NCBI RefSeq assembly: GCF_051020955.1
Contig: NW_027476803.1
Span: 1 to 64,000 of the forward strand
Source of the DNA: Megalopta genalis
Taxonomy: Eukaryota; Arthropoda; Insecta; Hymenoptera; Halictidae
Length of the DNA stretch: 64,000 bases
Reading direction: 5' to 3'
Part shown: one piece after another, positions 38,079-51,391 of the stretch
How the letters are laid out: every line of letters starts with the position of its first letter
Position numbering within the stretch: position 1 is the first letter of the stretch
Program-made: the position numbers and the translations under genes
Notes under the pieces: generated by a model
Databases searched by the model: none
The model's input: only the letters and a program-made list of their open reading frames with translations
What the model was told of the DNA's origin: nothing

Positions 38079-39721
38079 AAGGTTTAGTTTCAAATCCATG
38101 CGACACAAATGATTTAGGTTCAGATACTTGCGATATAAGTGATATAGCTTCAAATGCAGGAGAAACAAGCGAGTTAGCATCGAATCCATGCAAAATACAT
38201 GATTTAGTTTCAAATCAACGCGACGTAGACGGTTTAGCTTCAAATCCAAGCGAAACACATGATTTAGCTACAAATCAATGCGATGTAGAAGGTTTAGCTT
38301 CATATCCGTGCGAAACAAATGATTTAGCATCAAACACTTGCGATATAAGTGATATAGCTACAAATGCAGACGAAACTAAGGAGTTAGTTTCAAATCCATG
38401 CGAAACACATGATTTAGCTGTAAATCATTGAGATGTAGAAGGTTTAGATTCAAATCCATGCGACACAAATGATTTAGCTTCAGATACTTGCGATATGAGT
38501 GATATAGCTTCAAATGCAGATTAAACAAACGAGTTTGCTTCATATCCAAGCGAAACACATGATTTAGCTTCAAATCGATGCGAAACAAATGATTTAGCTT
38601 CAAACACTTGGGATATAAGTGATATAGCTTCAAATGCAGTCGAAACAAACGAGTTAGCTTCAAATCCATGTAAAACACATGATTAAGCTTCAAATCAATG
38701 CTATGTAGAAGGTTTAGTTTCAAATCCATGCGACACAAATGATTTAGGTTCAGATACTTGCGATATAAGTGATATAGCTTCAAATGCAGGAGAAACAAGC
38801 GAGTTAGCATCGAATCCATGCAAAATACATGATTTAGTTTCAAATCAACGCGACGTAGACGGTTTAGCTTCAAATCCAAGCGAAACACATGATTTAGCTA
38901 CAAATCAATGCGATGTAGAAGGTTTAGCTTCATATCCGTGCGAAACAAATGATTTAGCATCAAACACTTGCGATATAAGTGATATAGCTACAAATGCAGA
39001 CGAAACTAAGGAGTTAGTTTCAAATCCATGCGAAACACATGATTTAGCTGTAAATCATTGAGATGTAGAAGGTTTAGATTCAAATCCATGCGACACAAAT
39101 GATTTAGCTTCAGATACTTGCGATATGAGTGATATAGCTTCAAATGCAGATTAAACAAACGAGTTTGCTTCATATCCAAGCGAAACACATGATTTAGCTT
39201 CAAATCGATGCGAAACAAATGATTTAGCTTCAAACACTTGGGATATAAGTGATATAGCTTCAAATGCAGTCGAAACAAACGAGTTAGTTTCAAATCCATG
39301 TAAAACACATGATTAAGCTTCAAATAAATGCTATGTAGAAGGTTTAGTTTCAAATCCATGCGACACAAATGATTTAGGTTCAGATACTTGCGATATAAGT
39401 GATATAGCTTCAAATGCAGGAGAAACAAACGAGTTAGCATCGAATCCATGCAACATACATGATTTAGTTTCAAATCAACGCGACGTAGGACGGTTTAGCT
39501 TCAAATCCAAGCGAAACACATGATTTAGCTTCAAATCAATGCGATGTAGAAGGTTTAGCTTCATATCCGTGCGAAACAAATGATTTAGCATCAAACACTT
39601 GCGATATAAGTGATATAGCTACAAATGCAGACGAAACTAAGGAGTTAGTTTCAAATCCATGCGAAACACATGATTTAGCTGTAAATCAATGAGATGTAGA
39701 AGGTTTAGATTCAAATCCATG
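37801..39721 (+). repeat. 630-bp unit, three tandem copies
   Basis: Copies are 37801-38460 (660 bp, with one extra E/A hybrid monomer near 37912-37971), 38461-39090 (630 bp) and 39091-39721 (631 bp). The third has a single extra G, gtaggacgg, near 39487 where the other copies read gtagacgg. That change closes the minus frame which in the second copy runs 38376-38888. Confidence 0.87.
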
Positions 39722-40250
39722 CGAAACAAATGATTTAGTAGGAGATACTTGCGATATAAGTGATATAGCTTCAAATGAAGGATAAAAAGCAGAGTTAGCT
39801 ACAAATCCATGCATAAAATATGATTAACTTGAAATCAATGCAATGTAGAAGGTTTAGCTACAAATGCAGGCGAAACTAACGAGTTAGCGTCAAATACATG
39901 CGAAACACATGATTTAGCTTCAAATCGATGCGAAGTACAAGGCTTAGTTTCAAATCTATGCGAAACACATGATTTAGCTGGAAATCAATGCGATGTAGAA
40001 GGTTTAGCTTCAAATCCATGCGAAACAAATGATTTAGCTTCAAACACTTGGAATATAAGTGATATAGCTTCAAATGCAGTCGAAACAAACGAGTTAGCTT
40101 CAAATCCATGCAAAACGCATGATTAAGCTTCAAATCAATGCTATGTAGAAGGTTTAGTTTCAAATCCATGCGACACAAATGATTTAGATTCAGATACTTG
40201 CGATATGAGCGATATAGCTTCAAATGCAGATTAAACAAAGGAGTTAGCTT
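39722..40250 (+). repeat. Monomers shared with 14345-14864; last landmark copy
   Basis: Contains the rightmost aaggataaaaagcag landmark (39778) and the degenerate ccatgcataaaatatg monomer, then aagtacaagg and gatatgagcgatatag. Beyond this point the landmark is not seen again, so 40.2 kb marks a change of HOR families. No gene is seen. Confidence 0.78.
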
Positions 40251-42102
40251 CAAATCAATGCGATGTAGAAGGTTTAGCTTCATATCCGTGCGAAACAAAT
40301 GATTTAGCATCAAACACTTGCGATATAAGTGATATAGCTACAAATGCAGACGAAACTAAGGAGTTAGTTTCAAATCCATGCGAAACACATGATTTAGCTG
40401 CAAATCAATGAGATGTAGAAGGTTTAGATTCAAATCCATGCGAAACAAATTATTTAGGTTCAGATACTTGCGATATAAGTGAGGTAGCTGCAAATGCGAC
40501 TAAACAAACGAGTTAGCTTCATATCCAAGCGAAACACATGATTTAGCTTCAGATACTTGCGATATAAGTGATATAGTATCGAATCCATGCGACACAAACG
40601 ATTTAGCTTCAGATTCTTGCGATATAAGTGTTGTACCTTCAAATGCAGATTAAACAAACGAGTTAGCTTCATATCCAAGCGAAACACATGATTTAGATTC
40701 AAATCAATGCGATGTAGAAGGTTTAGCTTCAAATCCATGCTACACAAATGATTGAGCTTCAATTACTTGGGCTATTAGTGATATAGCTTCAAATGCAGTC
40801 GAAACAAACGAGTTAGCTCCATATCCAAGCGAAACACATGATTTAGATTCAAATCAATACTACGTAGAAGGTTTAGCTTCAAATCCAGGCGACACAAATG
40901 ATTTAGCTTCAGATACTTGTGATATATGAGATATAGCATGAAATGCAGGCGAAACGAACGAGTCAGCTTCAAATCCATGCGAAACGCATGATTTAGCTGC
41001 AAATCAATGCGATGTAGATGATTTAGCTTCAATTCGATGCGAAACAAATGATTAAGGTTCAGATGCTTGCGATATAAGTGATATAGATTCAAATGAAGAC
41101 GAAACAAACGAGATAGCTTCAAAATCCGTGCCACACATGTTTTAGCTTCAAATCAATGCGATGTAGAAGGTTTAGCTTCAAATCCAAGCGAAACACATGA
41201 TTTATCTTAATATTAATGCGCTGTAGAAGGTTTAGTTTCAAATCCATGCGACACAAATGATTTAGCTTCAGATACTTGCGATATGAGTGATATAGCTTCA
41301 AATGCAGTCGAAACAAACGAGTTAGCTTCAAGTCCATGAAAACACATTATTAAGCTTCAAATCAACGCGATGTAGAAGGTTTAGCTTCAAATCCATGCGA
41401 CACAAATGATTGAGCTTCAAACACTTGGGATATATATGATATAGCTCCAGCTGCATGCGAAACAAACGAGTTAGCTTCAAGTCCTTGCGAAACAAATGAT
41501 TCAGCATCAGATACTTGCGATATAAGTGATATAGCTTCAAATGCAGGGGAATCAAACGAGTTAGCTTCAAATCCATGCAAAACACACGATTAAGCTTCAA
41601 ATCAATGCTATGAAGAAGGTTTAGCTTCAAATCCATGCGACACAAATGCTTTAGCTTCAGATACTTGCGATATAAGTGATATAGCTTCAAATGCAGATTA
41701 AACAAACGAGTTAGCTTTATATCCAAGCGAAACACATGATTAAGCTTCAAATAAATGCTTTGTAGAAGGATTAGCTTCAAATCCATGCGAAACAAATGAT
41801 CTATGTTCGGATACTTGCGATATAAGTGATGTAGCAGCAAGTGCGACTAAACAAACGAGTTAGCTTCATATCCAAGCAAAACACATGATTTAGATTCAAA
41901 TCAATGCGATGTAGAAGGTTTAGCTTCAAATCCATGCGACACAAATGATTGAGCTTCAATTACTTGGGCTACAAGTGATATAGCTTCAAATGCAGTCGAA
42001 ACAAACGAGTTAGCTCCATATCCAAGCGAAACACATGATTTAGATTCAAATCAATGCGATGTAGAAGGTTTAGCTTCAAATCCATGCGACACAAATGATT
42101 GA
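40251..42102 (+). repeat. 1.85-kb block, repeated at 51726-53578
   Basis: The match is at offset 11,475 bp up to about 41338, where this copy has lost a C (ccatgaaaac against ccatgcaaaac near 52812), and at 11,476 bp afterwards. Shared marks include gtgaggtagctgcaaatgcg, gtatcgaatcc, ccatgctacac, cttgggctattag and caatactacgtag. Parts also resemble 16499-17950. Confidence 0.85.
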
Positions 42103-43790
42103 GCTTCAAACACTTGGGATATAAGTGATATAGCTTCAGCTGCATGCGAAACAAACGAGTTAGCTTCAAGTCCATGCGAAACACATGATCCAGCTGCAAA
42201 TCAATGCGATGGAGAAGGTTTAGCTTCAAATCCATGGGCTACAAATTATTTAGCTTCAAATACCTGCGATATAAGTGATATAGCTTCAAATGCAGATCAA
42301 CCAAACGAGTTAGCTTCAAAAGGCATGCGATACACATCATTTAGCTTCAAATCGATGCGAAGTATAAGGCTTAGCTTCAAATCTATGCGAAACCATTGAT
42401 TTAGCAACAAACACTTGGGATATGAGTGATAAAGCTTCAAATGCAGACTAAACAAACGAGTTAGCTTCAAATTCAAGCGAAACACATGATTTAGCTTCAA
42501 ATCAATGCGCTGTAGAAGGTTTAGCATCAAATCCATGGGAAACAAATGATTTAGCATCAAACACGTGGGATATAAGTGATATAGCTTCAAAGCCAGACGA
42601 AACAAACGATTTAACTTCAAAATCCGTGCGATACACATGTTTTAGCTTCAAATCAATGCGATATAGAAGGTTTAGCTTTAAATCCAAGCGAAACACATGA
42701 TTTAGCTTCATATCAATGCGCTGTAGAAGGTTTAGCTTCAAATCCATGCGAAACAAATGATTTAGCTTCAAACACTTGGGATGTATGTGATATAGCTTCA
42801 AGTGCATGCGAAGCAAACGAGTTAGCTTCAAAGCCATGCGCATCACATGATTTAGCTACAAATCAATCCGATGTAGAAGGTTTAGCTTCAAATCCATGCG
42901 AAAAAATTGATTTAGCATCAAACACTTGGGATATGAGTGATATAACTTCAAATGCAGACTAAACAAACGAGTTAGCTTCGTATCCAAGCGAAACACATGA
43001 TTAAACTTCAAATCAATCCGATGTAGAAGGTTTAGCTTCAAATCCATGCGAAACAATTGATTTAGCATCAAACACTTGCGATATGACTGATATCGCTTCA
43101 AATGCAGTCGAAACAAACGAGTTAGCTTCAAATCCATGCAAAACACATTATTAAGCTTCAAATCAATGCTATGAAGAAGGTTTAGATTCAAATCCATGCG
43201 ACACAAATGATTTAGCTTCATATACTTGCGGTATAAGTGATATAGCTTCAAATGCAGATTAAACAAACGAGTTAGCTTTATATCCAAGCGAAACGCATGA
43301 TTTAGCTTCAAATCAATGCGATGTAGAAGGATTAGCTTCAAATCCATGCGAAACAAATGATTTATGTTCAGATACTTGCGATATAAGTGATGTAGCAGCA
43401 AATGCGACTAAACAAACGAGTTAGCTTCATATCCAAGCAAAACACATGATTTAGCTTCAGATACTTGCGATATAACTGATATAGCTTCAAATGCAGGGGA
43501 AACAAACGAGTTAGCATCAAATCCATGCAAAACACATGATTTAGCTTCAAATCAATGCGATGTAGAAGGTTTAGCTTCAAATCCATGCGACAGAAATGAT
43601 TTAGCTTCAGATACTTGCGATATAAGTGATATAGCATGAAATGCAGGCGAAACGAACGAGTTAGCTTCAAATCCATGCGAAACAAATGATTTAGCTTCAG
43701 ATACTTGCGATATAAGCGATATAGCTTCAAATGCACACGAAACAAACGAGTTAGCTTCAAATCCAAGCAGAACAGATTATTTCGCTACAA
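42103..43790 (+). repeat. Mixed monomers between HOR families
   Basis: The left part to about 42510 continues the block also seen at 18.0-18.4 kb. Positions about 42511-42850 resemble the V block (ccatgggaaac, a 31-bp caaaatccgtgcgatac monomer near 42620, gatgtatgtg). Positions 42953-43389 match 14865-15300, and 43390-43790 contain single pentamers with gcacacg and ccaagcagaac. No gene is seen, and no uniform higher-order period. Confidence 0.72.
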
Positions 43791-43832
43791 ATCAATGCGA
43801 TGTAGAAGGTTTACCTTCAAATCCAGGCGAAG

Positions 43833-46800
43833 CACATGATTTAGCAGCAAATCAATGCGATGTAGAAGGTTTAGCTTCAAATCCATGCGACACAAATGAT
43901 TGAGCATCAAACAATTGGGATATAGGTGATGTAGCATCACCTGCATGCGAAACAAACGAGTTAGCTTCAAGTCCATGCAAAACACATGATTCAGATGCAA
44001 ATCAATGCGATGGAGAATGCTTAGCTTCAAATCCATGCGACACAAATGATTTAGTTTCAGATTCTTGCGATATAAGTGATTAGCTTCAAATGCAGACTAA
44101 ACAAACGAGTTAGATTCATATCCAAGTGAAACACATGATTTAGCTTCAAAACAATAGTATGTAGATGGTTTAGCTTCAAATCCATGCGACACAAATGATT
44201 GATCTTCAATTACTTGGGCGATAAGTGATATAGCTTCAAATGCAGTCGAAACAAACGAGTTAGCTCCATATCCATGCGAAACACATGATTTAGCTGCAAA
44301 TCAATGCGATGTAGAAGGTTTAGCTTCAAATCCATGCGAAATAAATGATTGAGCATCAAACATTTGAGATATATGTGATATAGCTTCAAATGCATTCGAA
44401 ACAATCGAGTTAGCATCAAATCCATGCGAAACACATGATCCAGCTGCAAATCAATGCGATGGAGAAGGTTTAGCTCCAAATCCATGGTATACAAATGATT
44501 TAGCTTCAGATACTTGCGATATAAGTGATATAGCATGAAATGCAGGCGAAACGAACGAGTTATCTTCAAATCCATGCGAAACACATGATGTAGCTGCAAA
44601 TCAATGAGATGTAGAAGGTTTAGCTTCAAATCCATGCGACACAAATGATTGAGCATCAAACAATTGGGATATAGGTGATATAGCATCACCTGCATGCGAA
44701 ACAAACGAGTTAGCTTCAAGTCCATGCAAAACACATGATTCAGCTGCAAATCAATGCGATGGAGAATGTTTAGCTTCAAATCCATGCGACACAAATGATT
44801 TAGTTTCAGATTCTTGCGATATAAGTGATTAGCTTCAAATGCAGACTAAACAAACGAGTTAGATTCATATCCAAGTGAAACACATGATTTAGCAGCAAAT
44901 CAATGCGATGTAGAAGGTTTAGCTTCAAATCCATGCGACACAAATGATTGAGCATCAAACAATTGGGATATAGGTGATGTAGCATCACCTGCATGCGAAA
45001 CAAACGAGTTAGCTTCAAGTCCATGCAAAACACATGATTCAGATGCAAATCAATGCGATGGAGAATGCTTAGCTTCAAATCCATGCGACACAAATGATTT
45101 AGTTTCAGATTCTTGCGATATAAGTGATTAGCTTCAAATGCAGACTAAACAAACGAGTTAGATTCATATCCAAATGAAACACATGATTTAGCTTCAAAAC
45201 AATAGTATGTAGATGGTTTAGCTTCAAATCCATGCGACACAAATGATTGATCTTCAATTACTTGGGCGATAAGTGATATAGCTTCAAATGCAGTCGAAAC
45301 AAACGAGTTAGCTCCATATCCATGCGAAACACATGATTTAGCTGCAAATCAATGCGATGTAGAAGGTTTAGCTTCAAATCCATGCGAAATAAATGATTGA
45401 GCATCAAACATTTGAGATATATGTGATATAGCTTCAAATGCATTCGAAACAATCGAGTTAGCATCAAATCCATGCGAAACACATGATCCAGCTGCAAATC
45501 AATGCGATGGAGAAGGTTTAGCTTCAAATCCATGGTATACAAATGATTTAGCTTCAGATACTTGCGATATAAGTGATATAGCATGAAATGCAGGCGAAAC
45601 GAACGAGTTATCTTCAAATCCATGCGAAACACATGATGTAGCTGCAAATCAATGAGATGTAGAAGGTTTAGCTTCAAATCCATGCGACACAAATGATTGA
45701 GCATCAAACAATTGGGATATAGGTGATATAGCATCACCTGCATGCGAAACAAACGAGTTAGCTTCAAGTCCATGCAAAACACATGATTCAGCTGCAAATC
45801 AATGCGATGGAGAATGTTTAGCTTCAAATCCATGCGACACAAATGATTTAGTTTCAGATTCTTGCGATATAAGTGATTAGCTTCAAATGCAGACTAAACA
45901 AACGAGTTAGATTCATATCCAAGTGAAACACATGATTTAGCAGCAAATCAATGCGATGTAGAAGGTTTAGCTTCAAATCCATGCGACACAAATGATTGAG
46001 CATCAAACAATTGGGATATAGGTGATGTAGCATCACCTGCATGCGAAACAAACGAGTTAGCTTCAAGTCCATGCAAAACACATGATTCAGATGCAAATCA
46101 ATGCGATGGAGAATGCTTAGCTTCAAATCCATGCGACACAAATGATTTAGTTTCAGATTCTTGCGATATAAGTGATTAGCTTCAAATGCAGACTAAACAA
46201 ACGAGTTAGATTCATATCCAAATGAAACACATGATTTAGCTTCAAAACAATAGTATGTAGATGGTTTAGCTTCAAATCCATGCGACACAAATGATTGATC
46301 TTCAATTACTTGGGCGATAAGTGATATAGCTTCAAATGCAGTCGAAACAAACGAGTTAGCTCCATATCCATGCGAAACACATGATTTAGCTGCAAATCAA
46401 TGCGATGTAGAAGGTTTAGCTTCAAATCCATGCGAAATAAATGATTGAGCATCAAACATTTGAGATATATGTGATATAGCTTCAAATGCATTCGAAACAA
46501 TCGAGTTAGCATCAAATCCATGCGAAACACATGATCCAGCTGCAAATCAATGCGATGGAGAAGGTTTAGCTTCAAATCCATGGTATACAAATGATTTAGC
46601 TTCAGATACTTGCGATATAAGTGATATAGCATGAAATGCAGGCGAAACGAACGAGTTATCTTCAAATCCATGCGAAACACATGATGTAGCTGCAAATCAA
46701 TGAGATGTAGAAGGTTTAGCTTCAAATCCATGCGACACAAATGATTGAGCATCAAACAATTGGGATATAGGTGATATAGCATCACCTGCATGCGAAACAA

Positions 46801-46958
46801 ACGAGTTAGCTTCAAGTCCATGCAAAACACATGATTCAGCTGCAAATCAATGCGATGGAGAATGTTTAGCTTCAAATCCATGCGACACAAATGATTTAGT
46901 TTCAGATTCTTGCGATATAAGTGATTAGCTTCAAATGCAGACTAAACAAACGAGTTAG
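43833..46958 (+). repeat. Unit U (1,048 bp), copies U1-U3
   Basis: Each copy begins with cacatgatttagcagc: U1 43833-44880, U2 44881-45928, U3 45929-46958 (cut short by the V block). The length is 35 monomers minus two, because two B monomers per unit have gtgattagc instead of gtgatatagc. U2 and U3 share ccaaatgaaac and ggtttagcttcaaatccatgg, whereas U1 has ccaagtgaaac and ggtttagctcc. U3 therefore looks like a duplicate of U2. Confidence 0.88.
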
Positions 46959-48145
46959 CTTCAAATTCAAGCGAAACACATGATTTAGCTTCAAATCAAT
47001 GCGCTGTAGAAGGTTTAGCATCAAATCCATGGGAAACAAATGATTTAGCATCAAACACATGGGATATAAGTGATATAGCTTCAAAGGCAGACGAAACAAA
47101 CGATTTAGCTTCAAAATCCGTGCGATACACATGTTTTAGCTTCAAATCAATGCGATATAGAAGGTTTAGCTTCAAATCCAAGCGAAACACATGATTTAGC
47201 TTCATATCAATGCGCTGTAGAAGGTTTAGCTTCAAATCCATGCGAAACAAATGATTTAGCTTCAAACACTTGGGATGTATGTGATATAGCTTCAAGTGCA
47301 TGCGAAACAAACGAGTTAGCTTCAAATCCATGCGAATCACATGATTTAGCTACAAATCAATCCGATGTAGAAGGTTTAGCTTAAAATCCATGCGAAACAA
47401 ATGATTTATGTTCAGATACTTGCGATATAAGTGATGTAGCAGCAAATGCGACTAAACAAACGAGTTAGCTTCATATCCAAGCGAAACACATGATTTAGCT
47501 TCAAATCAATCCGATGTAGAAGGATTATCTTCAAATCCATGCGAAACAAATGATTTAGCATCAAACTCTTGGGATATGAGTGACATAGATTCAAATGCAG
47601 ACGAAACAAACGTGATAGCTTCAAATCCATGCAAAACACATGATTAAGCTTCAAATCAATAGTATGTAGAAGGTTTAGCTTCAAATCCATGCGACACAAA
47701 TGATTGAGCATCAAACAATTGGGATATAGGTGATGTAGCATCACCTGCATGCGAAACAAACGAGTTAGCTTCAAGTCCATGCAAAACACATGATTCAGAT
47801 GCAAATCAATGCGATGGAGAATGCTTAGCTTCAAATCCATGCGACACAAATGATTTAGTTTCAGATTCTTTCGATATAAGTGATTAGCTTCAAATGCAGA
47901 CTAAACAAACGAGTTAGATTCATATCCAAGTGAAACACATGATTTAGCTTCAAATCAATAGTATGTAGAAGGTTTAGCTTCAAATCCATGCGACACAAAT
48001 GATTGATCTTCAATTACTTGGGCGATAAGTGATATAGCTTCAAATGCAGTCGAAACAAACGAGTTAGCTACATATCCAAGCGAAACACATGATTTAGCTG
48101 CAAATCAATGCGATGTAGAAGGTTTACCTTCAAATCCAGGCGAAG
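46959..48145 (+). repeat. Block V, first copy
   Basis: A series with aaattcaagcg, ccatgggaaac, caaacacatggg, a 31-bp caaaatccgtgcgatac monomer near 47112, cttgggatgtatg and catgcgaatcac separates U3 from U4. It is repeated at 50224-51391. The first half has relatives at about 54065-54520, 56835-57288 and 60884-61337. No gene is seen. Confidence 0.85.
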
Positions 48146-50223
48146 CACATGATTTAGCAGCAAATCAATGCGATGTAGAAGGTTTAGCTTCAAATCCATG
48201 CGACACAAATGATTGAGCATCAAACAATTGGGATATAGGTGATGTAGCATCACCTGCATGCGAAACAAACGAGTTAGCTTCAAGTCCATGCAAAACACAT
48301 GATTCAGATGCAAATCAATGCGATGGAGAATGCTTAGCTTCAAATCCATGCGACACAAATGATTTAGTTTCAGATTCTTGCGATATAAGTGATTAGCTTC
48401 AAATGCAGACTAAACAAACGAGTTAGATTCATATCCAAGTGAAACACATGATTTAGCTTCAAAACAATAGTATGTAGATGGTTTAGCTTCAAATCCATGC
48501 GACACAAATGATTGATCTTCAATTACTTGGGCGATAAGTGATATAGCTTCAAATGCAGTCGAAACAAACGAGTTAGCTCCATATCCATGCGAAACACATG
48601 ATTTAGCTGCAAATCAATGCGATGTAGAAGGTTTAGCTTCAAATCCATGCGAAATAAATGATTGAGCATCAAACATTTGAGATATATGTGATATAGCTTC
48701 AAATGCATTCGAAACAATCGAGTTAGCATCAAATCCATGCGAAACACATGATCCAGCTGCAAATCAATGCGATGGAGAAGGTTTAGCTCCAAATCCATGG
48801 TATACAAATGATTTAGCTTCAGATACTTGCGATATAAGTGATATAGCATGAAATGCAGGCGAAACGAACGAGTTATCTTCAAATCCATGCGAAACACATG
48901 ATGTAGCTGCAAATCAATGAGATGTAGAAGGTTTAGCTTCAAATCCATGCGACACAAATGATTGAGCATCAAACAATTGGGATATAGGTGATATAGCATC
49001 ACCTGCATGCGAAACAAACGAGTTAGCTTCAAGTCCATGCAAAACACATGATTCAGCTGCAAATCAATGCGATGGAGAATGTTTAGCTTCAAATCCATGC
49101 GACACAAATGATTTAGTTTCAGATTCTTGCGATATAAGTGATTAGCTTCAAATGCAGACTAAACAAACGAGTTAGATTCATATCCAAGTGAAACACATGA
49201 TTTAGCAGCAAATCAATGCGATGTAGAAGGTTTAGCTTCAAATCCATGCGACACAAATGATTGAGCATCAAACAATTGGGATATAGGTGATGTAGCATCA
49301 CCTGCATGCGAAACAAACGAGTTAGCTTCAAGTCCATGCAAAACACATGATTCAGATGCAAATCAATGCGATGGAGAATGCTTAGCTTCAAATCCATGCG
49401 ACACAAATGATTTAGTTTCAGATTCTTGCGATATAAGTGATTAGCTTCAAATGCAGACTAAACAAACGAGTTAGATTCATATCCAAATGAAACACATGAT
49501 TTAGCTTCAAAACAATAGTATGTAGATGGTTTAGCTTCAAATCCATGCGACACAAATGATTGATCTTCAATTACTTGGGCGATAAGTGATATAGCTTCAA
49601 ATGCAGTCGAAACAAACGAGTTAGCTCCATATCCATGCGAAACACATGATTTAGCTGCAAATCAATGCGATGTAGAAGGTTTAGCTTCAAATCCATGCGA
49701 AATAAATGATTGAGCATCAAACATTTGAGATATATGTGATATAGCTTCAAATGCATTCGAAACAATCGAGTTAGCATCAAATCCATGCGAAACACATGAT
49801 CCAGCTGCAAATCAATGCGATGGAGAAGGTTTAGCTTCAAATCCATGGTATACAAATGATTTAGCTTCAGATACTTGCGATATAAGTGATATAGCATGAA
49901 ATGCAGGCGAAACGAACGAGTTATCTTCAAATCCATGCGAAACACATGATGTAGCTGCAAATCAATGAGATGTAGAAGGTTTAGCTTCAAATCCATGCGA
50001 CACAAATGATTGAGCATCAAACAATTGGGATATAGGTGATATAGCATCACCTGCATGCGAAACAAACGAGTTAGCTTCAAGTCCATGCAAAACACATGAT
50101 TCAGCTGCAAATCAATGCGATGGAGAATGTTTAGCTTCAAATCCATGCGACACAAATGATTTAGTTTCAGATTCTTGCGATATAAGTGATTAGCTTCAAA
50201 TGCAGACTAAACAAACGAGTTAG
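48146..50223 (+). repeat. Unit U, copies U4 and U5
   Basis: U4 is 48146-49193 and U5 49194-50223. U4 carries the U1 variants (ccaagtgaaac, ggtttagctcc) and U5 the U2/U3 variants (ccaaatgaaac). Together with the V copy this shows that a composite U-U-V block was duplicated, the U3-V to U5-V spacing being 3,265 bp. Confidence 0.87.
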
Positions 50224-51391
50224 CTTCAAATTCAAGCGAAACACATGATTTAGCTTCAAATCAATGCGCTGTAGAAGGTTTAGCATCAAATCCATGGGAA
50301 ACAAATGATTTAGCATCAAACACATGGGATATAAGTGATATAGCTTCAAAGGCAGACGAAACAAACGATTTAGCTTCAAAATCCGTGCGATACACATGTT
50401 TTAGCTTCAAATCAATGCGATATAGAAGGTTTAGCTTCAAATCCAAGCGAAACACATGATTTAGCTTCATATCAATGCGCTGTAGAAGGTTTAGCTTCAA
50501 ATCCATGCGAAACAAATGATTTAGCTTCAAACACTTGGGATGTATGTGATATAGCTTCAAGTGCATGCGAAACAAACGAGTTAGCTTCAAATCCATGCGA
50601 ATCACATGATTTAGCTACAAATCAATCCGATGTAGAAGGTTTAGCTTAAAATCCATGCGAAACAAATGATTTATGTTCAGATACTTGCGATATAAGTGAT
50701 GTAGCAGCAAATGCGACTAAACAAACGAGTTAGCTTCATATCCAAGCGAAACACATGATTTAGCTTCAAATCAATCCGATGTAGAAGGATTATCTTCAAA
50801 TCCATGCGAAACAAATGATTTAGCATCAAACTCTTGGGATATGAGTGACATAGATTCAAATGCAGACGAAACAAACGTGATAGCTTCAAATCCATGCAAA
50901 ACACATGATTAAGCTTCAAATCAATAGTATGTAGAAGGTTTAGCTTCAAATCCATGCGACACAAATGATTGAGCATCAAACAATTGGGATATAGGTGATG
51001 TAGCATCACCTGCATGCGAAACAAACGAGTTAGCTTCAAGTCCATGCAAAACACATGATTCAGATGCAAATCAATGCGATGGAGAATGCTTAGCTTCAAA
51101 TCCATGCGACACAAATGATTTAGTTTCAGATTCTTTCGATATAAGTGATTAGCTTCAAATGCAGACTAAACAAACGAGTTAGATTCATATCCAAGTGAAA
51201 CACATGATTTAGCTTCAAATCAATAGTATGTAGAAGGTTTAGCTTCAAATCCATGCGACACAAATGATTGATCTTCAATTACTTGGGCGATAAGTGATAT
51301 AGCTTCAAATGCAGTCGAAACAAACGAGTTAGCTACATATCCAAGCGAAACACATGATTTAGCTGCAAATCAATGCGATGTAGAAGGTTTA
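50224..51391 (+). repeat. Block V, second copy
   Basis: Repeats 46959-48126 at 3,265 bp with no difference that I noticed. It diverges at about 51392, where this copy has ggtttagcttc and the first goes on with ggtttaccttc into U4. Confidence 0.85.
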
